Below the pieces are notes generated by a model. That model did no database searches, was not told where the DNA came from, and saw nothing but the letters and a program-made list of their open reading frames with translations. Both the position numbers and the translations under genes were made by a program. 30,838 nt of DNA from Azolla pinnata (Eukaryota; Streptophyta; Polypodiopsida; Salviniales; Salviniaceae): NCBI GenBank assembly GCA_037176905.1, contig JBBBWG010031531.1, positions 3,106-33,943 of the forward strand, read 5' to 3'. Position 1 is the first letter of the stretch, and each line of letters starts with the position of its first letter. Of the stretch, positions 20,281 to 30,838 are shown piece by piece.

Positions 20281-20283
20281 TAT

Positions 20284-20395
20284 ACTTAGCATAATGCACC
20301 AACTCCAGAAAGCTTTTCGAAAGGCTCGAACCCAAGATTCCGTCACATCAAGACAGAGTATCCCTGCCACTTGAGCTTATCGAGCCGAGGATCCC
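20284..20395 (-). mobile_element. tRNA-like element, possible SINE head
   Basis: On the minus strand, AAGCTCAAGTGG (20378-20367) resembles a Pol III A box, and GGTTCGAGCC (20332-20323) is an exact B box. Their starts are 46 nt apart, as in tRNA genes. Between them CTGTC-TTGATGT-GACGG can fold as a 5-bp anticodon stem with a 7-nt loop reading GAT. The T stem and acceptor stem do not pair, so it is not a working tRNA gene. A decayed tRNA or the head of a tRNA-derived SINE fits best. I could not define the 3' end; the adjacent repeat tract may have replaced it. Confidence 0.4.
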
Positions 20396-20400
20396 ATCAC

Positions 20401-20741
20401 CAGACCAGATGGAATGCTACTGCTTCTTCTGCTTCTTCTTCTTCTTCTTCTTCTTCTTCTTCTTCTGTATATGCATAACTTAATTATGGAAGACAATTGC
20501 TTCAAGACTGTGTATGATGATTGAATGCCTTTCAAAATGGGTGTATCGCAAAATGATCGATGGTGGCGATGGTGGGGGGGATTTGCGAGCAATCATGGCG
20601 ACAGACAACTACGATGATGCTCCGCTTTCGCTTGTTTGTTTTACAAGCCAAGTTTCCACATGGGCTTCCACAACATCTCATCAGTAGAAGCTCCCTGGGT
20701 CGTATGGCTGCTGCTGCTGTTGTTGCTGCTGTTGCTGTTGC

Positions 20742-20812
<71 letters not shown>

Positions 20813-21130
20813 GTGATGGTGATGGTGATGGTGCTGGTGGTGATGATGGTGCTAGTGCTGGTGGTGATGATGGTGTTGGTGCTGGTGGTGATGATGACGA
20901 TGGTGATGATAATGATGGCAATGATGATGATGGTGATGATGATGATGGCTATTTGGATGGGGAACATGATGGATGATGGCCTATGGCTCCCCATGATTCA
21001 AACTTATGCATGCATACCATACCTACCTACATGTAGCCACACATACATCCATGCATCCACACATACATGCGATACATCCATCCACACATACATCCGTGCA
21101 TGACCATACATCATCGGCATGTATGCGAAG
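20401..21130. repeat. Microsatellite cluster: TTC, CTG/TTG, GAT, and CATACATC
   Basis: TTC repeats lie at 20422-20466, CTG/TTG at 20708-20742, about 23 GAT units at 20743-20811, and degenerate GGTGAT to about 20950. At 21003-21112 come loosely repeated words such as CACACATACATCC and CATGCATCC. Frames over this region are homopolymeric Asp, Met, Ile, Leu or Ser and are not supported as genes. Confidence 0.85.
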
Positions 21131-21750
21131 AAACATTTGCATCGATCTGTAGATACAAGCCAATGTCTCTCGCCAACATCTGTCTCCCCAGAAGACACTT
21201 TGACGTTAAAAAAACTTAAACAAAATTAAGACCGAAAAACGGATCACAGGGACAGTGTCTCAAACCGATACTAAATGTAGCCGAGAGTTGTGATTCTAAA
21301 TGCACATTGTCTTTCACGGCTGCGAGCATTTCTATAAACTTTTGAAAAGAATATCTCACATGAATAGGCTTTCTCTCTGAGTGCTCTCAAATATAAATCG
21401 GTGGTGATGGTAACAAGAGTAATTTTCACATCTTTTGAGTTCTCAGGTCTTTTGATAGATAAGAGAGAAAAAAAACAGAAGAACATATATTATATTGAAC
21501 GAAAAAAAAACGGCGATTTCCGCCAAAATAATAAGTTCCAAAATCACATTCTATCTCTTTGGGCAAAAAAAATCACAAATTTTCTAGCAAAGAATCACTA
21601 AACAACAAGCACAGAACAAATGAGAAACACACATAAAAATAGATGTTTGAGTAAAAACAAGGCTCAATAGAGCTTCAAGTGCATAGCTCTCCCGGGGGTT
21701 ATTTTATACCATATCATCTCATTCTACAAACATTATAATTTACATTTATC
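21131..21750. other. AT-rich spacer, nothing recognised
   Basis: There is no coding or RNA feature that I can support. A short perfect inverted repeat AGAGCT...AGCTCT occurs at 21669-21690, and TTTCCGCC (E2F-like) at about 21526-21533. It may be remnant transposon sequence but no paired ends were found. Confidence 0.4.
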
Positions 21751-21930
21751 GAGACCCCCCGATTCTGCGAAGAACCAAACATTTGTCGAGACCCCCCGAT
21801 TCTGCGAAGAACCAAACATTTGTCGAGACCCCCCGATTCTGCAAAGAACCAAACATTTGTCGAGACCCCCCGATTCTGCGAAGAACCAAACATTTGTCGA
21901 GACCCCCCGATTCTGCGAAGAACCAAAGGC
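21751..21930. repeat. 37-bp minisatellite, nearly perfect, about five copies
   Basis: Units start at 21751, 21788, 21825, 21862 and 21899, exactly 37 bp apart. Each reads GAGACCCCCCGATTCTGCGA followed by AGAACCAAACATTTGTC, with one G-to-A change seen in the third copy; the last copy is incomplete. There are no spacers between units, so it is not a CRISPR. On the minus strand each unit carries a run of six G. It lies about 80 bp beyond the stop codon of the IREG3-like gene. A GATC microsatellite follows at 21948-21966. Confidence 0.95.
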
Positions 21931-22008
21931 GGTGCAGCATACAACATCGATCGATCGATCGATCGACTAGGGGCTCAGTGAAAAGCCAATTACCTCGTCG
22001 CTCGGATT

Positions 22009-25000
22009 TTAGTTGCTTGTAAAAGGAAGAGCAGTCGAGCCATATCTTCCTTCAAAGTATTCCTTGGTAGAGGGCTTCAAAAGCCAGCCCCAGTACAAGG
22101 AAGCAGCTCCGACGATTGCCGACATTGACAGCAACGAAAGGCTGCCGAAATGGGCTGCATCCTTGATGACGATGGCAACGGTAAGCATGATCAGCTCCGC
22201 AAAACTAGCCAGCGACATCTCCACGGAGCTCACTATGTTTGCCATGGGCTGCGGAACAGCCGTCTGGAATATTTGCGCAATCACCATGTCATATGCCCAA
22301 TGCCCTAATCGCGATAAAACCTGGCATATATACAATATACAACAAGTTGTTAATCCAAGAGCTTCCAAATCTTGGGGCACATACCTCAACTATACACATG
22401 AAAACAACAGATCATATATTCTACTTGTGGAAACCCCTCCCATCCAATGTTTTAATTGAGCAGCAGTTACATGACTGCTATCTAGAAAATGTTACAAAAG
22501 TTATGCTGTGGTACCCAGCCACCTCTGGTCCAGCATTATTTCATATACCCCTATAATCAAGCGATCAATAAACCTGGTTAATCATTGAATCGCGTCTCCA
22601 TCCGAGCCACAATTTAGCATAGGTGGAGCCCAAAATCCGGTGTACACTTCAGAACTTAATCAGCTTCAAATAAGCGCCAATCGTCCCAAATCAATTACCG
22701 ATTTCCCCAATCAAACAAACAAACAGATCCCTGGTGTAGCCCTGTTGCATATTTGTTTTTCTAATTGTTGAAACACTGGATGGTCTATTGCGAATTTCCT
22801 CGTAACTACAAATGGCATATCACACATTTGCTCAAGAGTTTTCTCCACAAATGCAAGGATACCTACCACCACAGCCAAAAAGAGGAAAAGCACCATCTGC
22901 GTCTCCATCGGGCCAGCAAAATATAACACAACCGCCAGAGTGAGTAGAACAGCTTGGCAGGTTAGTGATATGGCGCCAGCCTGAGGTGAGGAGAGAGATA
23001 TATGACACCAAGATGTGATACACCAATCAAAATCTCTGGTCTAAAATGATCCTTACCTATTATTTTAATACCAAATATGCTGACCTTAAGTGCTCCAATT
23101 TTTGCGATGAGAGATGAGCCCAAAAAAGTAGCAAGGAAACCCATCGAAGCACAGAGTCCCCGATATGAACCAATAACAGCAGGGTCCAAGCCTGCGAGGC
23201 CCCAAAGTAACTCTCGAATAAATAACCTTAGAGACTAAAAGGTAATAAGATTTAAGATAAAAAAGATTCTACAGAAGTTTTTCCAAACTGAGATCACATG
23301 ACAGTGGCATTTTACAGCACCATTCTTGACCACATTAAACTTCCATGATATGTCTTTCTGGAATATTCTACAAACTTTTCAAAAGCAAGCCAAATCAAGT
23401 TTTAGAAGATCATAGCGCTTCAGCATACTCCAAGGTATTCCGAATCTTGACCATATGATATCACAACCTGGAATATTCTAGGAATTTCTCAAGAACCTGA
23501 AGGTATGACCGTATAACCATCCTAATAGAATATTGTGGAGACATCTCCAGGTAAAATAATATTGGAAGCTTCTAGAGACTGCCAGTATATTTCATAGTAA
23601 AAGCAGATGAAATCCTGGAACTTGAAGAGAATTTCCAGAACTCCTTAATTGTTATAAAGAGCGAAAAGTAAATTTTCCATAAGATATTCTTACCACGCTG
23701 TGTTAAAAAGGTGGTCATGAGTCCACTTGGGGCAAGGACAGCATTGAAAGAGAGGAGAACATAAGCAATACTAGCAGGTAAAATAGGCTGCATCAAATAT
23801 TTTGACCAACCATCAGTAAAAGCTTCTACACCTGCATCACACAAATAGATAATTAATTAAAAACAAACTAAAATTAATATATCCAAACTAAAATCATGCA
23901 TAAAAAATAAACTTAACCTAATGAAAATGTTAGTCTCTTCTCAATTGATTGGTTTGGCCTATCAAGTACTCCATTTGAAAGGCGGTAGGTACGTTGAATC
24001 ATTAGAATCTGCCCAAAGAACAATCAGCTATAAACACATTGGAACAATCTGAATATATTGAAGATTCCAACTAAGATTGCAGAAGTAAGTTAACTTGACT
24101 AAATTAGCTACATTCAAAGGAACTGCAAAGAAAATCATGTCTTACAAGGATAGGTATCGAAACCATGGCAGCAGTACATGTCATCAATACACAAGTAGTT
24201 GCTTTGTACCTTGACAGAGCCATACCAAACAGAAATGGACCAAAGATCTTCAAAACAATTAGTAGACAACTGGAAGTTAGCAAAAATTTGAGGACATGCC
24301 TAGATGAAGTTTTATGTAAGACAAACTTACATCACAAACTAAGTCAACACGTCTGAGCATTGCGTTGGCCTTTGCTAATGCTATGGTGCGTGTTTGGCCT
24401 GCCAGCTTTCATTTACTCACAGGAAATTAGAATATCAGAACATAAAAAATGAGCTTCATTAAGTTTTTCTAAGAAAGCTGATAAAAGTAGCTTTCAATGA
24501 ACACTTCTAGGAGAAAAGTGACCATTCATCAATTGCTTGAATTGTTTCACTAAAATTATGCTCCAATATTTGCAGGATTTGCCCTAGAACATTTCATGTC
24601 TTTTGAGGACAAATCTTACCAGTATTACCCAATCACGTTCAAAAGCAACACCTGTTGCTAAGCCGCTGATACGATCCATGGCACTTGCGAGCACAAGAAC
24701 TAGAAACCATGGCTGTGTAGCGAGTGAAACCACAGAAAGACCGACTACCACCCCGTTTTTTAGGGCATATAGAATCATCGCTGCTGAGATAAGTATGGAC
24801 ACTGTCTAGCATGAAATCAAATCCCTTGTTCAATGAGCTTCACAGTATACAAAGACTTAATCTATATACAAGATTCCACAGCAATCTCCACCTGCATGAG
24901 GCTAAGAAACATGAAAGCAAATCCTCTCGGCTTGGAATCCATTAGGGCCCCAACAAATGGTCCCCCAATAAACACAACCAACTGCAGTGGAAAATAAATT

Positions 25001-27095
25001 TCCAAATCATTCAGGTGTGATATCAAATTTTGAAGCATGAAAAATATCTTAATCCATACCTGGCTTACACAACTATTAAGAGCCACTGGTAAAAGGTTTT
25101 CAGACATCGATGCCAATAATGCAGGCAAAGCAAAGCGCCATACTCGCTCCACGAGGCAAGATGCTACGTATGTCCAACCAAGCGCTAACCGATTTCACAT
25201 GTCAAAGTTACCCCATAAGAACAATATATGTAAGAAATTCTACATTTTGTGCGTTGCACATCAATTGAAATAACCATTTAGGAGATTTCTGTGAATAAAA
25301 ATGCACAATTTCCAAATTCAAGCTGAATATATGCTTTCCAGTAGTGACCCTCTCTGCACAAACAACGTGGTAAAGAATTTCTAAAACCGCTAGCTTCGTT
25401 CAGTGATCCCCTAATTCAAATTCCCAGTCAAAACTGTCTTATCTTTTGAAGGAAATACTGATAAAAAGTTTACCACATACCTTGGACAGCTTCTGGATGG
25501 TCCGGTATTGCTTCCCATTCTAATCCATTATCCAATGTTTGTTCCTGAAATGCATTATTTATTTGTTAATTACATTGAAAAGACAGCAAAATATACAAAC
25601 TAACAGAAGCAAAAACATATACTTTGGACATAGAAAATAATGCTCGACATGATTCAGAATTTGTGCTCTGATACCACTTCCAGAGACGGTTAAAAGTGGC
25701 ATCCTCTCCTTTCTGCTTATTTATGGAACATAACTTGCTAGGTTTGCCAGAATTTGAGCATCTTCTCAGACTCCTGTAATGAGCATATTGTACGTGAGGG
25801 TTAGAATAAGCAACAAGCATACTTTACCTAAATTCGGTAGATGATAGGGCACGCACCCATATGAGGGAATGTGACCACCTATGTCCCAAATAAGCAAACA
25901 GATCTACAACTTTGTACAGTATGAATGATACATGGATAGAGGCATATATGATGATGAAGATAACCTTATGCACGAAATCCTCTACAATCATAATGAAAGT
26001 AACCCTATGTACGAAATCCTCTAGAACCATGATGGCAGGTAACATTATCACAATCAGCAACAGTACTCGAAGATACACATCATGTACCAGCAAGCATACA
26101 AAGACATAACTTTCACTCGTATAAAAGAGATTTCTTTGTATTATTTCATTATCCAGAAAGAGTACAAATTATAACATATCTTGTATATACATCTTCTATA
26201 TGAAATAGCAATAGCCCATCAACAGCCATGACACACTTTATGGGAAGTATTGTGAATTCCAAGATACATTGAGGAACCTATGGAGGGAGTATCTTAACTT
26301 ACATAAAAAAGTGGTAATACGATGGATTGATTAAATAAAAGGAAAATGAGAATAGACTTATGTTCCACAATTTTTTTAGGAAATAAATTAAAACCTCCAA
26401 TATCATTCCGCCAGCGTTAAGAACTAAACCATGAATTTTCTACTCTGTAACAAATGATTTGGCATCAACTAGTTATTGCAATGTGATGAGGATTCAATGT
26501 AGGTTGTAATGTAGTGGGTCACATGATGATGAAGAAAGAAAGATACGAAATTTGAGTAGTGTCTCACTCGAACGTATAATGAGCCTAAGCCATTGGGATA
26601 TAGTTCCAGATTAGACACCGCGAACCATCTCAGCCAGGTTCTTAACTTTTTTTGACTAACTCCCAAGTAATATCATGAAGTAAGCTACCCAAAATCGTAA
26701 GTACATAGAAGGAACTACAGGCACATTTGCGTTGGGCGATTTTAACCCCAATTTAAGCGGGCAGATCATTGCAATTTGGCACGCAATTTCACCCAAAAGG
26801 GATGCCTTGCGTGTTACATCTTTGAGTGCGAGCGATATGAAAACCTGGTTAGCCCCAATGCTCCCTCCTCTCCCCACTCTCTCTCTTTCAGTGCACACAC
26901 GCACACACGCACACACGCACACACACGCACACAATTTTTATATGTGTACCCGGAATACCTGATGGGGAGAATGGTTCGAAACCTGAGCTTCTGTCTGTTG
27001 TGGCAAGTCCTACGGAAGAGCAGAAGACGCTCCTGCTGATGCTGATACTGATGATGATGCTGCTTTAGGGCAACGGTGGGTGTCGAGAACTCCAT
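22009..27095 (-). CDS. IREG3: IREG3/MAR1-like (ferroportin 3, SLC40 family) organelle iron transporter
   Basis: Eleven exons join in frame: 25544-25481, 25184-25060, 24981-24892, 24805-24620, 24405-24331, 24247-24146, 24008-23918, 23831-23694, 23191-23085, 22980-22867, 22320-22009 (TAA). An upstream exon ending at 25623 (from about 25821/25820) joins in phase and adds a basic, Ser-rich stretch. A further possible first exon at 27095-26959 begins [12 protein letters not shown]; with it the protein is 579 aa. Arabidopsis MAR1/IREG3 is about 600 aa. Matching segments include [103 protein letters not shown] and [20 protein letters not shown], forming a multi-pass membrane protein. IREG3/FPN3 sits in plastid and mitochondrial envelopes and exports iron; its loss in Arabidopsis gives aminoglycoside resistance. 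The first one or two exons are the uncertain part. Confidence 0.9.
23192..23693 (-). other. Intron of the IREG3-like gene with palindromic GGAATATTC words
   Basis: This 502-nt intron separates exons ending QR and starting GLDP. CTGGAATATTCTA occurs twice (around 23357 and 23468), with related words AGAATATTGTGG and CTTCTAGAGA. It is otherwise AT-rich. The words resemble nGAAnnTTCn heat-shock element halves, but spacing is irregular. Confidence 0.6.
25822..26958 (-). other. Probable intron between the first two IREG3-like exons
   Basis: This is defined by donor ATCAG|GTATTCC (26959/26958) and a possible acceptor GGTAAAG|TATG (25822/25821). Phase 2 then completes an AGT codon before ATGCTTG. 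The more obvious acceptor TTTAG|GTAAAG would give an immediate in-frame TAA. A CA microsatellite at 26893-26932 lies near the donor. Support is moderate. Confidence 0.4.
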
Positions 27096-28920
27096 CTCTC
27101 CGACAGAGAGCTAAAGGCCATGAACGTTCCACATGTATGCAAGCATTTTCTTTCTTTCTTTCTTTCTTTCTTTGCTTACAAAATTATAACTGAAATTGCT
27201 CGAATTTGTTGACGCCCAAAATTCGACTTTAAGAGATCCTTTTATGAGACCAAGTTTTCTAAATTTAAATCGACATTGTATCTGTTTGTTCCATCTGATA
27301 ATGACTCTGAATAGTTGATTCATTAGTTTTGCCGATTCGTTGATTTGATGATGAATCTACATGTGAAGCACCTGCTCTTAAAATTTCGGGCATCAAATTG
27401 TGGTTACGAAACATTTTGGGTGTTTGTCTGTAATTTTCCCAATAATCACATGTTTTTTATCTCCTGGATCATCAAGCTTATTTCGTGTTAACTCGAGAGA
27501 AATAAAGATAAATAGAAATACGATAAAAAAGACATCTAAGTATAAATAGACAATGAGGGTTAAACTTTTCTTTTATCTTTCGAGTTCTTAGCTTTTAACT
27601 GGGCTAAAGACGCAGAAGATGCTTAGGTCTAATTTAGAACATAAATTTCAAAAAAAATGTAGATTTTGCATTTTTAATCATACAAAATTATTAAAATTAC
27701 CTTTTTATTTAAAAATAATTAAAAATAAACAAGGCATGATGCTTGCATATCATTGTATCGTGGTTAATATGTTAGAGTACCACTTATGGAGGATTGGCGA
27801 GATTATTTTTCACAGATGTGGCAAGGGATTGAAGACAAGAAACTATGATGCCCATTGTTGTGTGGAATTTATTGAAATGCAAATGTCGATTGATATTGTA
27901 TGAGTATCACCACACTGCTTGGGGAGCTTATAAAGGTCATATGGACCAATATAGTTCACCTTTAAAAGAAAAATGTGATTCAATTCAAGGAATGTTTGCC
28001 AAGGCAGTTGAGAAGAGGGCAAGATTCTATCAACTCTGGGGACTTATGCATTTCTTTAGACACTTAAAAAGGGTTTGACATTACTCACCAATGCCTTGGA
28101 TGTATCCAGCTCATACTAACAGGTAAGGTGTGTTAGGGTTAAGGATTAGATTTGTTATATTTGAAAATAGGAAATATGGAACTTGCATCAAATTAAAGAC
28201 ATTTTTTCACTAACAGTAGATTCTTGTGGAAAACAAATAGCTAAAAGTAATTAAAATAAGATATTAAAATTAGAAACAAATATATATATATATAATAATT
28301 AAAACATCAAAAAATAGATGTGTATGTTTCTTATGTGTCTATGTTGCATCAAATTTGCGTACTCTAACTTCGCGTCTGTGTTTCCTGATAAAATCAACAC
28401 GTAGTTTTGATGTTACCACAAATTTCAAAATAATTTTCACTTGCACATCCATGTATGATACTTAGAGCTCTAGGATGAGTACTCAGAGCTCTAGAATTAT
28501 TATCAAAGAGGGTGCCTTGAGCTATGGATTGGAGCTACATTGAGATTTTAAAGAGTTTATGCAGCTTTGAGGTGTTAAGCATGTGTGTTTCAAGTGTTTA
28601 CTTAACAATCAAACAACTCATTTGCTTCCTGGCGTTGCTAATTAAACCGTGTTCTATACTGCACATGATCTTGATCCACAACATTATAAATGAAAAGGAA
28701 TCTCGGCACACCTAATCTTAAGAGTAACAAATTACATCATTTATGGGAGTTGTTTCCATGGCAAAAACATGATCAGCAAGCAAATCCTAACTATAATGTT
28801 AACTCATTAACAAGGTCAATCTGTGGATTAATTAAATGCAAATGTCTAGCAAGAATAACAAACTAATAATATAACTAATAAATACTAATACTGATAAATG
28901 GTAAGTCATGTGCCCTTAAA
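27096..28920. other. AT-rich spacer with two overlapping unassigned ORFs
   Basis: Left part: presumed promoter of the IREG3-like gene, with a TTTC microsatellite at 27147-27173. At 27619-27903 and 27845-28078 (plus strand) two frames overlap by 59 bp. The second encodes YEYHHTAWGAYKG and AKAVEKRARFYQLWGLMHFF before a stop. Together they could be a frameshifted fragment of a decayed gene or transposon, but no family was recognised. The rest to 28920 shows nothing. Confidence 0.3.
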
Positions 28921-28924
28921 CACA

Positions 28925-29760
28925 TGCGAGATACGTACATATCGTATAAAATACGTGTCCATTGTAGATGATGAATGGTAGGCATATACACACGTAGATA
29001 CGTACATTGCACGAGAAAATATTTGTACATTGTAGATCAGGAGTATATGTTTATAATACAATTGCACTCGTAACCATTAACGATAAATGAATGGATCATT
29101 ATAATACTAACATACATACATACCGTATAAAGTATGTGTCCATTGTAGATGCTGAATAGTAGGGATATACAAAAGTAGATACGTACATTGTACGTAGAAA
29201 ATACGTGAACCCTAAACCCTAAACCCTAAAATACGTGTCCATTGTAGATGATGAATGGTAGGCATATACACATGTAGATACGTACATTGCACGAGAAAAT
29301 ATTTGTACATTGTAGATCAGGCGTATATGTTTATAATACAATTGCACTCGTAACCATTAACGATAAATGAATCGATCATTATAATACTAACATACATACA
29401 TACCGTATAAAGTATGTGTCCATTGTAGATGCTGAATAGTAGGGATATACAAAAGTAGATACGTACATTGTACGTAGAAAATACGTGAACATTTTAGATG
29501 AGGAGTATATGTTCATAGTACAATCGCACTCATTACCCATTAACAATAAATGAACCGATCACTATCCATTCCATCAATCAATGGAATGGATACTGAATTT
29601 ATACACACACACGCGATACACATACTGAATAAAATACGTGTCCAACGTAGATGGCGAAGAATGGGCATATACATACGTAGATACGTACATTGGGCGTAGA
29701 CAATGCGCGTACATTGTGTAGATCAGGAGTATATATGTTTATAATTATACAATTGCAGCA
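28925..29760. repeat. Compound tandem repeat, 281-bp duplication of a TACGTACATTG family
   Basis: The block from about 28948 to 29207 is repeated at 29229-29490, offset 281 bp, with only a few substitutions. Inside each copy a shorter unit occurs twice: TGTCCATTGTAGATG, then GTAGATACGTACATTG. A more diverged fifth occurrence lies at about 29633-29700. Many words are TACGTA palindromes. Confidence 0.9.
29208..29230. repeat. Short interstitial telomere array at a duplication junction
   Basis: AACCCTAAACCCTAAACCC followed by TAAA, about three perfect plant telomere units, lies exactly between the two 281-bp copies. In the corresponding place of the second copy (about 29490) the sequence reads GTGAACATTTTAG instead. 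Confidence 0.9.
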
Positions 29761-30838
29761 CCCATTACCCATTAAAACAATAAATGAATCGATCACTATT
29801 CATTCCATCAATTAATGGGCCCAAAACAATCTCAGACTTTCGATCACAAGATTATCTTGTAGGTACAAAAACCATTGAAATTACTCCCAGATCAGAGACG
29901 GCTGGTGCTCGATAATGCTATAGTGTCGTTTCATTTGAACCCCTAAGAGATTTAATCTAAACATGCAGTCGAACAATTCATTACGTGGCCGCTAATCAAT
30001 ATATGTATAGAGATGTGATTTCTATATATATATTGTGAAAAGGTTTTAATTCCTGCAGGCTTCAATATGTATACACGAAATCAATTGAATGAAATTAAAA
30101 GGAGGGCGGAAAAAAAGAAGAAGAAGAAGAAGAAGACAGTAAGGAGATGTCGGCGCCGCTTGGTCATTGACCATGGGAACTTGAACCTAAAAAAGCAACA
30201 TGCAGAGAATTTAAACACCACAATTACTACAATGCAAACTATTACGCATAAACAGTACAAATGTGTATACAGACAGACATTTACATATATATGTTTATGT
30301 ATGTATATGTATATACTACTTCGGTTTTCTATATTTATTGAGCATTTAGTAATGGAAACAAAAAGAAACCAAGTGGCTAGCACAGCGAGTATAAGAGAAT
30401 AATATTTAGTAGCTCAATGTCCCAAATCCTTTTTTTTCAGAAACAACTCCATAATTAATTGGATCATTAAATATAGCAGAGATATCTAGGAAGCTCTAAC
30501 ATTAATTTGAGCAACTCAACTGAATTAGATTTTTTCATTCGTAGAGAAATCTTGTTCATCTATGTCAACATTAGCTTTCTCTTAGGGCAATTGATTCATC
30601 ATGTCAAAATGGGTCTTCTATAATCCCTGGCCTGTTAATATGGGGTTTAGGGTTTAGGGTTTCTAGGGCAATCTGTCCATGTAATGGGGGATGTTCTCTA
30701 GATCATGTAAAATATTATACGGCTTTCTGTCAGGCCATTGATCCATATAAAATCATATGGAATGAGAAATTCTTTAAGGGTAATTGATCCACATAATGGG
30801 GTTGTTTTAAAACATCCCATCAATCTCAATTAATTTAG
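29761..30838. other. AT-rich spacer to the window end
   Basis: No gene seen. GAA microsatellite at about 30114-30136. A telomere-like word GGTTTAGGGTTTAGGGTTT lies at 30643-30661 in the opposite orientation to the one at 29208. The last 200 bp contain loosely repeated phrases (GGGCAATCTGTCCATGTAAT, GGTAATTGATCCACATAAT) suggesting a decayed ~60-bp repeat. Confidence 0.5.

Noticed and set aside
20284-20395. Functional tRNA-Ile(GAT) gene
   Set aside because: T stem and acceptor stem do not pair; only internal boxes and the anticodon arm are retained.
20560-21103. Frames with Asp, Met, Leu or Ile runs
   Set aside because: Encoded by GAT and CTG microsatellites in several registers at once.
21751-21930. 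CRISPR-like array
   Set aside because: Units are contiguous with no unique spacers, and the context is a plant genome.
21714-22022. Frames with repeated GGSRQMFGSSQNR-like blocks
   Set aside because: A 37-bp unit shifts frame each copy; the apparent peptide repeat appears in successive registers.
26732-27039. Plus-strand frames with Thr-His repeats
   Set aside because: Created by the CA microsatellite and antisense to the proposed IREG3-like first exon.
30067-30402. Frames on both strands around a GAA repeat
   Set aside because: Driven by a Lys/Phe run from the microsatellite; no homology recognised.

Overview
The window is nuclear DNA of a land plant. Evidence: AT-rich GT-AG introns, four plant gene families, plant-type TTTAGGG/CCCTAAA telomere-like arrays, and many microsatellites and minisatellites. 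I cannot name the species. The moderately diverged proteins and very SSR-rich spacers would fit a bryophyte, lycophyte or fern as well as a seed plant. I see no bacterial, organellar or viral block, no intact transposon and no CRISPR.

Layout. (1) 1-3719, minus strand: an EDR4-like (ENHANCED DISEASE RESISTANCE 4 family) zinc-ribbon gene. A short first exon carries an N-terminal zinc ribbon. The intron is filled with a ~44-bp minisatellite. A large second exon is full of Asp, Asn, Ser and His/Gln runs, and the gene continues past the left edge. (2) 3720-8288: its upstream region with a triple W-box, a 49/46-bp minisatellite, CAGA-rich DNA, an unassigned unique stretch, and a ~260-bp tandem array that ends just before the next promoter. 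(3) 8289-12458, plus strand: mitochondrial electron transfer flavoprotein alpha subunit, 8 exons, 350 aa. (4) 12459-14565: spacer with no gene seen, then a degenerate telomere-like array. (5) 14725-18103, minus strand: a class II HD-Zip transcription factor, 3 exons, 509 aa, with a TATA box, an upstream ORF and an exact CAATGATTG HD-Zip site just upstream of the TATA box. (6) 18255-20280: a 2-kb C-poor GGTGAT-type repeat lying directly behind that promoter, followed by a tRNA-like (SINE-like) element, more SSRs and a 37-bp minisatellite. (7) 22009-27095, minus strand: an IREG3/MAR1-type ferroportin-family transporter of 11 well-supported exons, one probable transit-peptide exon and one more distant first exon. 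(8) 27096-30838: AT-rich spacer with a 281-bp duplication whose two copies meet at a short interstitial telomere array.

The four genes are independent transcription units and do not form a pathway. ETF-alpha (mitochondrial electron transfer) and the IREG3-type carrier (organelle iron) both concern organelles, but that looks coincidental. I found no convincing new multi-gene system. The most interesting signals are regulatory or structural: the candidate autoregulatory HD-Zip site, the C-poor repeat behind that promoter, the telomere array at a duplication junction, and a different minisatellite beside or inside most of the genes.
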